Shown: positions 1-6,626 of the stretch, in pieces
How the letters are laid out: each line of letters opens with the position of its first letter
Numbering within the stretch: the first letter of the stretch is position 1
Assembly (NCBI GenBank): GCA_005773145.1
Contig: SXHS01000071.1
Coordinates: 1-14,204, forward strand
Direction: 5' to 3'
DNA: 14,204 nucleotides
Source: Planctomycetaceae bacterium
GTDB taxonomy: Bacteria > Planctomycetota > Planctomycetia > Pirellulales > Pirellulaceae
The notes under the pieces: model-generated
Seen by the model: only the letters and a program-made list of their open reading frames with translations
What the model was told of the DNA's origin: nothing
Database searches by the model: none
Program-made: the position numbers and the translations under genes

Positions 1-576
1 AGTGGCGCCCTGTGTGCGGTGCGGAGGCAACTGTTTTGCGAAATTCCGCGAGGCACGCTGCTGGACGACGTCTATTGGCCGTTGCGGGTTGCCATGCAGG
101 GATTTCGAGTCGTTCACGATGCAAGGGCCCGTTTTCGCGATCGACTCCCGCCACGTAGTCGTGATGAATTCCGCCGCAAGGTCCGCACGTTGAGTGGCAA
201 TTTCCAACTATTGACGCGACTCCCCACGGCACTGCTTCCCTGGCGCAATCCGCTCTGGATTCCCTTTCTATTCCACAAACTGGCCCGTTTGGCCTGCCCT
301 TGGGCTCTGTTGACACTTGCGGTCGTCAGCATCGCGCTGCATGGCCCGTGGTACCGCAGCGTCTTGCTCGTTCAGTCCGCATGCTATGGCCTGGCAATCT
401 TGGGCTGCATTCCCACGATCGCGGAACGGAACCGCCTGGCATCTGCCGCCGCCTCGTTTGTGCTATTGAACACGGCCTGTTTTCTAGCGTTTTGGGTATG
501 GCTCTTGGGCAAGTCCAGTGGCACTTGGCGGACAGTGGGCTATGATCGGCAGAGCACGTCGGTGTCGCGTTCCTGA
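1..576 (+). CDS. Membrane glycosyltransferase family 2, C-terminal fragment
   Basis: The frame is open from the first base, so the gene starts before the window; 191 residues are visible. The first part (GALCAVRRQLF, then LLDD at about residues 25-28 and RVAMQGFRVVHD) matches the back half of a GT-A fold family 2 transferase, where the second Asp of the DD pair is the usual catalytic base region. It is followed by FRRKVRTLSGNFQ, in the place where processive and membrane GT2 enzymes carry their acceptor-side Q/R motif. The rest is hydrophobic, with roughly three membrane spans (about residues 80-175). The expected role is transfer of a sugar from a nucleotide-sugar to a growing surface polysaccharide at the inner membrane. 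A Wzy/WaaL-type gene follows after 24 bases on the same strand, which supports a shared polysaccharide locus. The donor and acceptor sugars cannot be told from the sequence. Confidence 0.8.
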   Translation, partial: SGALCAVRRQLFCEIPRGTLLDDVYWPLRVAMQGFRVVHDARARFRDRLPPRSRDEFRRKVRTLSGNFQLLTRLPTALLPWRNPLWIPFLFHKLARLACPWALLTLAVVSIALHGPWYRSVLLVQSACYGLAILGCIPTIAERNRLASAAASFVLLNTACFLAFWVWLLGKSSGTWRTVGYDRQSTSVSRS

Positions 577-600
577 ACCTCCAGATGGGTACCATTCCGC

Positions 601-1917
601 ATGACAACCGGTCGCATCCATGTCGACGACCTCGAAGTTGAAGACTCTCACATGGAGATGCCAGACGAAGTGCGCGTATCGCTCTGGCCCGTCCGCTCCG
701 CTTGCCTGTTTCTGTTTGTCTTGCTCGTCCGTCCGTCCGACTTCGTGCCGAGTCTGGAAGTGTTCCATCCGGCTCTGCTGACCTTCATCTTGGCGCTTTT
801 CACCTGGTCGCAAGTCGCGGCTCCCCGCATGCGTCTGTATCACAAAACGACGCAATACGCCCTGGCATTCTTGGCTGTTTGTGTCCTGTCCCTACTCGTT
901 TCCTACTGGCGGTCCGCAACTCTCGAACAGGTCGTCTCCAATGCAAAGCAATTTGCCTTGTTCGTGTTTCTTATCAATTGTATTCGATCCATTCGTGATA
1001 CCCGCTATATCTTACTGACCATCACCTGTTGTATGTCCGTGCACGCGGTGAGTGTGATTCGAGATTTCCTCACCGGCAATTACCGACAGCGCGTGGAAGG
1101 CATGGCCGATGGTATGTTTGGTGATCCGAATGATTTGGCACTTGCATTCGTGATATCCATTCCAATCGTATATTGGCTCATCCTTTCCAGTCAGGGTTGG
1201 ATAGTGCGGGGGCTCCTATCGCTGTTGCTGTTGTTGTTGGGGGGGGGCATCATCGGGACGCAATCTCGGGGAGGATTCCTGGGATTGATGTTGATGTCTG
1301 CCCTTCTGTTCAAGGTCACACGGCATAAAGGCAAAGCACTGCTACTGGGAGCCATTGCGGCTGGGGCGGTGCTTGTGATCGCTCCACCCGGGGCCTTCCA
1401 GAGATTTCAGGAAATTCCACAATACAAACAGGATGCCAGCGCCAATCAGCGTCTTTACCTGATGAAGTCCGGCCTGAAGATGTTTGCCCGCCACCCAATC
1501 CTCGGGGTCGGTGCGAATGCCTCTGGAGTGGCCTTACAGCATATCGCCGGCGATAATACCCATCGTGCCATTCATAACTCAATCATCCAAGTGGCGGCTG
1601 AATTGGGCATCTTGGGACTATTCACATGGCTGGGGATGATTGCACACGGATTTGTGGCTCTCAGGGACTCGCGCCGTCGTGTGCAACCCTGGCTGCTCTA
1701 CCACCCAGATGCGAGTACGCTCCTGGGACTCCTCGAGGCTTTGCAATCGGCGCTGATGGGATTCATGGTCTGCGCGTTTTTTCTCACAAGGGCGTACGAC
1801 TGGCTTTTAATGATCTTACTAGCCTTGGCCGTCGTGGGCTGGAAACTGGCGGGCGATCTGGAAGCCACCGCCGAGGACATGTCCTGGGATGTCCCGGCAC
1901 GCGAATCGCGTCAATAG
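601..1917 (+). CDS. O-antigen ligase / Wzy-type polysaccharide polymerase family membrane protein
   Basis: This 438-residue protein is strongly hydrophobic, with about ten membrane segments. It carries the landmarks of the O-antigen ligase-like family: GDPNDLA (Asp175-Asp178), a QSRGGFLGL block (Ser222-Arg223), HPILGVGAN (His298), and a large periplasmic-type loop ending in HRAIHNS...AELGILGL (His321, His325-Asn326). Family members join or polymerise undecaprenyl-linked glycans on the outer face of the inner membrane; sequence alone does not separate ligase from polymerase. The upstream GT2 gene supports a polysaccharide role. The ATG at 601 has no clear Shine-Dalgarno site, and ATG 652 is an alternative start that loses only a polar leader. 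The gene contains a nine-G run at 1239-1247, inside codons for a Leu/Gly stretch (Gly214-Gly216). Its stop overlaps the stop of the opposing gene by seven bases. Confidence 0.85.
   Translation: MTTGRIHVDDLEVEDSHMEMPDEVRVSLWPVRSACLFLFVLLVRPSDFVPSLEVFHPALLTFILALFTWSQVAAPRMRLYHKTTQYALAFLAVCVLSLLVSYWRSATLEQVVSNAKQFALFVFLINCIRSIRDTRYILLTITCCMSVHAVSVIRDFLTGNYRQRVEGMADGMFGDPNDLALAFVISIPIVYWLILSSQGWIVRGLLSLLLLLLGGGIIGTQSRGGFLGLMLMSALLFKVTRHKGKALLLGAIAAGAVLVIAPPGAFQRFQEIPQYKQDASANQRLYLMKSGLKMFARHPILGVGANASGVALQHIAGDNTHRAIHNSIIQVAAELGILGLFTWLGMIAHGFVALRDSRRRVQPWLLYHPDASTLLGLLEALQSALMGFMVCAFFLTRAYDWLLMILLALAVVGWKLAGDLEATAEDMSWDVPARESRQ
1239..1247 (+). repeat. Nine-G homopolymer inside the polymerase gene
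   Basis: Nine consecutive G bases follow a CTG/TTG-rich stretch coding for a run of leucines. The frame across it reads TTG GGG GGG GGC. Loss or gain of one base would frameshift the protein after about residue 213 and remove the SRGG and HNS motifs. It is the longest homopolymer I noticed in the window. Confidence 0.9.
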
Positions 1918-2984
1918 GGCCACTCGGGCGTCTCGCAGCCCCGCTCGGCCTGTGCCACCAGATCGGCCATCTCGCGAGCGGTCACGTAGTAATACGACAG
2001 ACCTGGGTGCTGACGCACGTAGTCGGCCAAATCCAAGTGAAACTGCCGCGCGGGGCCCGCCAGAAAGAGATCGGAATTAATCTCCATGGCCCCGTGGGTA
2101 TGCAGTTTCACAAAGACCCAGTCGGGGCGTCCGTCGACCCGCACGGCCGCATCCAGCCAAACCAGAAATCGCGACATGCTGGGGATATTGGCTCCATGCA
2201 AGTCGCCGTTCTCTAAGCGTGGCATCAGCCCCCATTTTCGCTGTCGCCAATTCCAACGCAGTGGCCCTTGAATCATGAGTAGTCCATCGTTCGGCGCGGC
2301 TTGTCCCACTCGGGCCGGCCGCCCCTGATCGTGCGACTTGGCGGATTGGGGGTCATCGGTCGCATAGTAGATACGATTGATAGTACGTGTCTGACCATGT
2401 GCCGGGGCGCTGGGCATCGTAAAGTCTGCGTAGCAACCCAGCTCCCGCAGAATCGTGATTTCGTCATTGACGCCGCACCAAGTCCCATCCCCAAGCGCAT
2501 TGTCAAGTGCCCAATTGCCGTGAATGAAGCCAAACCGCAGGCGCCCCTCAGCATCTCGCCGCAGCAGACCATGGCGCTGTGACAGTTGGCGGATAAAACC
2601 CGACAACGTCTCCCGAACATGGTCCGACGTATCACAATCATGATGAAGGTGGACCTCGACCTCCCCCAACCCGCTCCGACAGAGGGCCGCGAGCGTTTCA
2701 ACGACGTCCGGATCGTATTCCTCGGCCGGGTAGAAGAAGGAATGCTGAGGCATGCGGCCACGTGAGTCGCTCAACCCGGCGACGGAGGTCGGGTAGTCAC
2801 GCACCCAACGCTCCACGCGTTCGCGCGCCAATTGTGGCGAGGCTCCGTTGCAGAAGGGTTCATAGTGGTCCGCCACGCAGATGAATATGTGACGGGGCAA
2901 CACGTCTCCAATCCATGGCGACGGCGTCCACAGACTGCCTAGACTCTCCAGCGGAATGCCACGTATTGTCGACAGGTGTCTCAC
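1911..2984 (-). CDS. Uncharacterised protein, possibly polysaccharide-deacetylase-like barrel enzyme
   Basis: The gene encodes 357 residues from GTG 2984. I chose that start because AAGGTG sits eight bases upstream and it avoids overlapping rho; the frame stays open to a TTG at 3056 inside rho, and GTG 2993 is another option. I do not recognise a named family. The visible layout is a strand followed by an Asp-His pair (VADHYEPF, about residues 37-44), a HLHHDCD cluster (about 112-118), FGFIHGNWALDNA (His155), and KLHTHG near the C-terminus (His295, His297). Regularly spaced His/Asp clusters on predicted strands resemble metal sites of NodB-like or other (beta/alpha) barrel hydrolases acting on polysaccharides. 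No signal peptide is evident, so it is probably cytoplasmic. It lies 46 bases after rho and converges with the polymerase gene, so a polysaccharide role is suggested by context only. Confidence 0.65.
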   Translation of the reverse strand: MRHLSTIRGIPLESLGSLWTPSPWIGDVLPRHIFICVADHYEPFCNGASPQLARERVERWVRDYPTSVAGLSDSRGRMPQHSFFYPAEEYDPDVVETLAALCRSGLGEVEVHLHHDCDTSDHVRETLSGFIRQLSQRHGLLRRDAEGRLRFGFIHGNWALDNALGDGTWCGVNDEITILRELGCYADFTMPSAPAHGQTRTINRIYYATDDPQSAKSHDQGRPARVGQAAPNDGLLMIQGPLRWNWRQRKWGLMPRLENGDLHGANIPSMSRFLVWLDAAVRVDGRPDWVFVKLHTHGAMEINSDLFLAGPARQFHLDLADYVRQHPGLSYYYVTAREMADLVAQAERGCETPEWPY

Positions 2985-2992
2985 CGTTACCA

Positions 2993-2998
2993 CACCTT
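2993..2998 (-). promoter_or_regulatory. Ribosome binding site deciding the GTG start at 2984
   Basis: On the minus strand AAGGTG lies eight bases before GTG 2984. It lies in the gap after the rho stop codon, which supports a separate, non-overlapping start for the downstream gene. Confidence 0.5.
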
Positions 2999-3030
2999 GC
3001 CAAGCCAGGCACGCCCCAAGCGGTGCGTGG

Positions 3031-4296
3031 CTAATCCAACCCCTTGGCCCCGGCAATCAACTTGATGAAGTCGGCATTCGTCTTGAATTTGGCCAACTGA
3101 CGCGTCAGCTGCTCCATGGCATCGACATGATGCATGGAGGTCAGCGTGCGCCGCAACATGGTAACGGCGTGTAAAGTATCCGGGTCGTGCAGCAACTCCT
3201 CGCGTCGCGTGCCCGATTGCGAGATATCAATGGCCGGCCACACTCGTCGATCGGACAGCTTGCGATCCAGCACCAATTCCATGTTGCCGGTCCCCTTAAA
3301 CTCCTGAAAAATCAGATCGTCCATGCGGCTGCCGGTGTCAATCAGCGCCGTCCCCACGATAGTTAGCGAACCGCCTTCCTCGAACACACGCGCTGTGGCG
3401 AACAGCTTTTTCGGGACGTCCATCGCTTTGATGTCCACGCCGCCGGACATCGTTCGCCCCGTATTGCCCACCCACTTGTTGAAAGCGCGAGCCAGTCGCG
3501 TGATCGAGTCCAGCAGGAGAAATACATCCTTGCCCATCTCGGCCAGCCGCCGACAGCGTTCCAGGATCAGCTGTGAAATGCGCACATGGCTCTCAATATC
3601 CTGATCGAGACTGCTGGCCACAACCTCGCCCTTCACATTGCGACGCATGTCCGTCACTTCTTCGGGCCGCTCATCAATCAACAGCACCATCAGGTGGACA
3701 TCGGGATAATTCTCAGCGACACCATTGGCGATATGCTGCAGCAAGATCGTCTTACCGGTACGTGGCGGCGCCACAATCAGCGCTCGCTGCCCCTTACCGA
3801 GGGGGGTCAACAAATCCATTACCCGCGTGGACAAGGGCTGAGCGCCGGTTTCCAAGCGAAGCCAATCGCGCGGATTGATCGCCGTCAGTGTGTCGAACGA
3901 CTTGACCTCGACATACTTCTCCGGAGGCATGCCATCGACATCCAGGATCTCCTTCAGGCGGGGCCCCTGTTGCCGGCGTGCATGCTGCACCATGCCGCGA
4001 ATCATCACCCCTTGCCGCAACTGGAATTTCTCAATCATGGTTCCAGGGACAAACGGGTCGGAACGCACACGGTCATAATTATTCTCCGGACTGCGGAGAA
4101 AACCGTACCCGTTGGGATGCAACTCCAAGAGGCCGTGTCCCAGCTCGGGGGGGGACAATTCCCCATTCTCAGCCGCCTCATGGTCGGGCATCGGTGCCGG
4201 TCGAACTCCCTGCCCGCTCGGCCGGCGTGGCCGACGGCCTCGCGATCCCGAGTCTCGATTGTCATCACGTGAACGAAATTTCCGGTTCTTCATCAT
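3031..4296 (-). CDS. rho: Transcription termination factor Rho
   Basis: The 421-residue product is Rho, the hexameric RNA-dependent ATPase/helicase that ends transcription at unstructured, untranslated RNA. Residues 1-50 are basic and polar (Arg/Gly/Pro-rich) and look disordered. A cold-shock-type primary RNA-binding domain follows at about 52-125 (LLELHPNGYGFLRSPENNY). The ATPase core carries Walker A APPRTGKT (176-183), DERPEEVTDM, Walker B LLLDSITRLARA, the Q-loop region GRTMSGGVD, and the R-loop block EEGGSLTIVGTALIDTGSRMDD...EFKGTGNMEL. All expected catalytic elements are present. The N-terminal helical Rho_N (SAP-like) subdomain of E. coli Rho is not visible; the basic tail takes its place. 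Two ATGs are adjacent (4296 and 4293). AGGTAG sits three bases from the first and six from the second, so 4293 may be the real start. Confidence 0.97.
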   Translation of the reverse strand: MMKNRKFRSRDDNRDSGSRGRRPRRPSGQGVRPAPMPDHEAAENGELSPPELGHGLLELHPNGYGFLRSPENNYDRVRSDPFVPGTMIEKFQLRQGVMIRGMVQHARRQQGPRLKEILDVDGMPPEKYVEVKSFDTLTAINPRDWLRLETGAQPLSTRVMDLLTPLGKGQRALIVAPPRTGKTILLQHIANGVAENYPDVHLMVLLIDERPEEVTDMRRNVKGEVVASSLDQDIESHVRISQLILERCRRLAEMGKDVFLLLDSITRLARAFNKWVGNTGRTMSGGVDIKAMDVPKKLFATARVFEEGGSLTIVGTALIDTGSRMDDLIFQEFKGTGNMELVLDRKLSDRRVWPAIDISQSGTRREELLHDPDTLHAVTMLRRTLTSMHHVDAMEQLTRQLAKFKTNADFIKLIAGAKGLD

Positions 4297-5100
4297 AGAC
4301 TACCTATCGTACGACTCCTCACCATGCGCAAACGGCCCGCAGAAGACCAATAACTCGTGCCATCACCGCGGACTGGTAAAACCGGAATCGCATAAGATGC
4401 AACAAAAGTCCGGCATACCGCTCCAACACGGCTGGCCCAACACGGAGGGGGAATCGCTTCCCACCAGGCACCCGACGTCCGCAACCCTGGATCGTGCGAA
4501 CTGGCTTCCCTCACCCAGACTCAGCACGCGGAACGTCCGGCACTACGAAAAAAAACGCACGCACGGATGGTCACCTGTAAGGATAGGCCGGATTCAACAG
4601 AACCGCCGGCCCAGCAGAATCCATCCGCGCCAAAGAACTTGAACTCAACTTGTACGAATGTTACCAGTCTCTTCGGCAATGTCAAGTCGGCAATGTCAAG
4701 CTGTCAGTGCATTCGGGCCGAAAAAAAACCAGCCCGCCGCCAACCACGTCATTGCCCCAATCCCCTCACCCCGGGCCGCACGACGGCGACCGTGGCACCT
4801 CTTTCTTATATTCTACCATCCCGGGCCACCATTTTCCAGGGGGGTTTTGGTCCAAGCCGGTCCTAAGGCCAGGTTGCTGGCTGCAGGACGCAGCATGCCA
4901 ACAGCAGGCGTCCAGGCGTACCCGCCGGTACCTGGGGGCCGGGCCGCGACCCATCGGGCTCCTCGGGACGCTGGCAGAATGGACCTCTGGCAGAATAATC
5001 CATATTTTCGTTACGATCCCACCCCACCCAGCCCGATAAGAAGAGACGTGGCGATTGTCCGTCGTCCGGTGCATCGTGATGGCATCTCAGGAACTGTTCC
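4297..5100. other. 0.8-kb divergent spacer between rho and the thioredoxin-YHS gene
   Basis: No convincing gene is seen here. The open frames are Arg/Pro/His-rich, mutually overlapping in several frames, and lack family resemblance. The region must hold the promoters and leaders of both divergent genes, but I could not pick out reliable -35/-10 pairs. It contains two eight-A tracts (4548-4555 and 4721-4728), a 14-base tandem duplication at 4673-4700, CCAACACGG twice (4423-4431 and 4437-4445), and CTGGCAGAAT twice (4971-4980 and 4987-4996). A short inverted repeat CGGGC/GCCCG (4714-4718 with 4732-4736) flanks the second A tract. A long rho leader would fit the autoregulation known for rho in other bacteria, but that is not shown here. 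Confidence 0.6.
4673..4700. repeat. Perfect 14-bp tandem duplication
   Basis: TCGGCAATGTCAAG occurs twice head to tail with no mismatch in the rho/thioredoxin spacer. It could be a replication slip or a paired protein-binding site. I do not recognise it as a known operator. Confidence 0.9.
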
Positions 5101-6600
5101 ATGTCCAAGCTGAAGCAGTCGGTCGGATTCCAATCCAAGTGTTTGTCTTCGGTGAGCGTCGCCGTCTGCCGCGTCCTTTTCCTAAGCATGCTGGCAAACG
5201 CGACCATGGTCGCCCGGCCATTGCGGGCTGAGGAGACAGCGCCGCGCCGTGAGAAGAAGAGCCTCGGATTTATCCCGAGCGCATTTCGCAGCGAAGACCT
5301 GGTGCCCTGGACGGCCGATCTGGCGACCGCACGCCAGTTGGCGGCACAGCGAGGCCAACTGGTTCTCATGCACTTCTATGCGACGGATTGCCCCCCCTGC
5401 AAAAAACTGGAAAAACGTGTGTTTACGGACCGTGAGTTCGCTCAGTATGTGTCCACTCAGTTTGTCCCTGTGAAGATCAACGCGAAGGACTTCCCCGACT
5501 TGGCCCTACATTATCAAGTGCACCAGTGGCCCAGTGACGTCATCACGACGCCTGACGGCCAGGTAATCGAACGGAGTGTCAGCCCAAAGGATAAGAGAGA
5601 TTATTTGCTGCTGTTGCAGCGAACTGCGTTGCAGGCCCACGCGCCCAGACCACCGTACCCAAATCAGCCGGCAACGGCAGGTGCCCCGCTTGCTGCAGGT
5701 GTTGCGGCCAGCGGCACCACCTACCCGCGATACTCGCCCAATGTCGCCGGCCTGGCCAACCACGCTCAGCCACCAGTCGCGGCGGCGAGTGTGCCGCCTG
5801 GGGTCCAGCCGCAGGCAATGTTTCCACCCCCTTTGGCCACGTCCGTCGCTCCGGCATCCGCTGTCGCGGCAGCCCCAGCGGGACCGCCGGCCATGCCCCT
5901 GACCAGCCCGCCCCCCGTCGCGCCGCTGGCGAACGAAGCGGGCACCCAGGCGTTTCCGCCTGCCATGCCGGCTCAGGGGCCCCCGGCCATGACGGACGAA
6001 CCGCCCAGCGGCCTAGCGAATACCGCGCCTGCCACGTCACCCGTGTCAGTTCCCGTAGCTGCTGTGCCCCCTATGGCGACCATGACAGCGGGGATGGGCG
6101 AAATGCACAATCCCTATACGACCAAACCCGCCACGGCCGCTCCCAGTCCCTTGGCTGAGGCACCGACAGCCCCTGCGGAGACACCCGCCCCCGCAGAGAC
6201 ACCCGCCAACAACGCAGCGGCCCCAGCCACCTTCGGGCTCGACGGCTTTTGCCCCGTGGTCCTGGTCGAGCAATGGAAGTGGGTGCATGGCGACCCGCGG
6301 TTTGGGGCCGTGCATCGCGGACGAACCTATCTGTTTAGCACGCAAGAGGCGCAACAGCGATTCCTGCAGGACCCCGATCGCTTTGGCCCGGCGCTCTCCG
6401 GACTCGATCCCGTCCCGTTCGCCGATGGCGGACAGCGGGTGGAAGGGCACCGCAAACACGGCGTCCTCTATCGCAACCAGATCTATCTGTTTTCCAGTGA
6501 GGAGTCGCTGCAGCGATTCTGGGATGCCCCGACTCGCTATTCGGATGTCGTGCACCAAGCCATGCATGGGGCGACAACCAACGGATCCACACTCCGGTAG
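5101..6600 (+). CDS. Exported thioredoxin-fold protein with Ala/Pro linker and two YHS-like C-terminal repeats
   Basis: The protein has 499 residues. The start is supported by AGGA eight bases upstream. Residues 1-44 form a long signal peptide (hydrophobic core VSVAVCRVLFLSML, likely cut near PLRA-EE). A thioredoxin-like domain spans about 70-180, with CPPC at Cys97-Cys100 and a WPS turn where most thioredoxins have cis-Pro (Trp-Pro-Ser). Residues about 185-375 are a low-complexity Ala/Pro linker with FPPPL, SPPPV and an 18-base near-repeat coding PAETPA twice. The C-terminus holds two similar units: about 380-430 (GFCPVVL...GRTYLFST...FLQDPDRF) and 434-490 (GLDPVPF...NQIYLFSS...FWDAPTRY). 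Both resemble YHS domains, which often accompany heavy-metal handling, but only the first has a Cys. A periplasmic thiol-redox or metal-related role is inferred; the substrate is unknown. It stands alone and converges with glpK. Confidence 0.8.
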   Translation: MSKLKQSVGFQSKCLSSVSVAVCRVLFLSMLANATMVARPLRAEETAPRREKKSLGFIPSAFRSEDLVPWTADLATARQLAAQRGQLVLMHFYATDCPPCKKLEKRVFTDREFAQYVSTQFVPVKINAKDFPDLALHYQVHQWPSDVITTPDGQVIERSVSPKDKRDYLLLLQRTALQAHAPRPPYPNQPATAGAPLAAGVAASGTTYPRYSPNVAGLANHAQPPVAAASVPPGVQPQAMFPPPLATSVAPASAVAAAPAGPPAMPLTSPPPVAPLANEAGTQAFPPAMPAQGPPAMTDEPPSGLANTAPATSPVSVPVAAVPPMATMTAGMGEMHNPYTTKPATAAPSPLAEAPTAPAETPAPAETPANNAAAPATFGLDGFCPVVLVEQWKWVHGDPRFGAVHRGRTYLFSTQEAQQRFLQDPDRFGPALSGLDPVPFADGGQRVEGHRKHGVLYRNQIYLFSSEESLQRFWDAPTRYSDVVHQAMHGATTNGSTLR

Positions 6601-6626
6601 GGCTTGCGCCACCGCCATGGGTGTCG

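Noticed and set aside
2985..3056. Longer N-terminus (TTG 3056) for the deacetylase-like gene
   Set aside because: It would overlap rho by 26 bases from a TTG, while GTG 2984 has a spaced AAGGTG.
3586..4272. 228-codon + strand frame opposite rho
   Set aside because: Exact antisense of the conserved Rho ATPase core; composition is that of a shadow frame.
4112..5113. Several overlapping open frames in the + direction across the rho/thioredoxin spacer
   Set aside because: They are rich in Arg, Pro, His and Ser, overlap one another in different frames, lack family motifs and lack good ribosome sites; the first also runs antisense into rho.
4863..5369. Minus-strand open frame of 168 codons over the start of the thioredoxin gene
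   Set aside because: It is antisense to a well-supported signal peptide and thioredoxin domain and has shadow-type composition.
5391..5397. Seven-C run in the thioredoxin gene as a second slippage tract
   Set aside because: It is dictated by the Pro-Pro codons of the CPPC active site (TGC CCC CCC TGC) and is shorter; no reason to invoke phase variation.
6601..6626. Possible terminator between the thioredoxin-YHS gene and glpK
   Set aside because: Only a four-base stem (CACC/GGTG) and no T tract on either strand.
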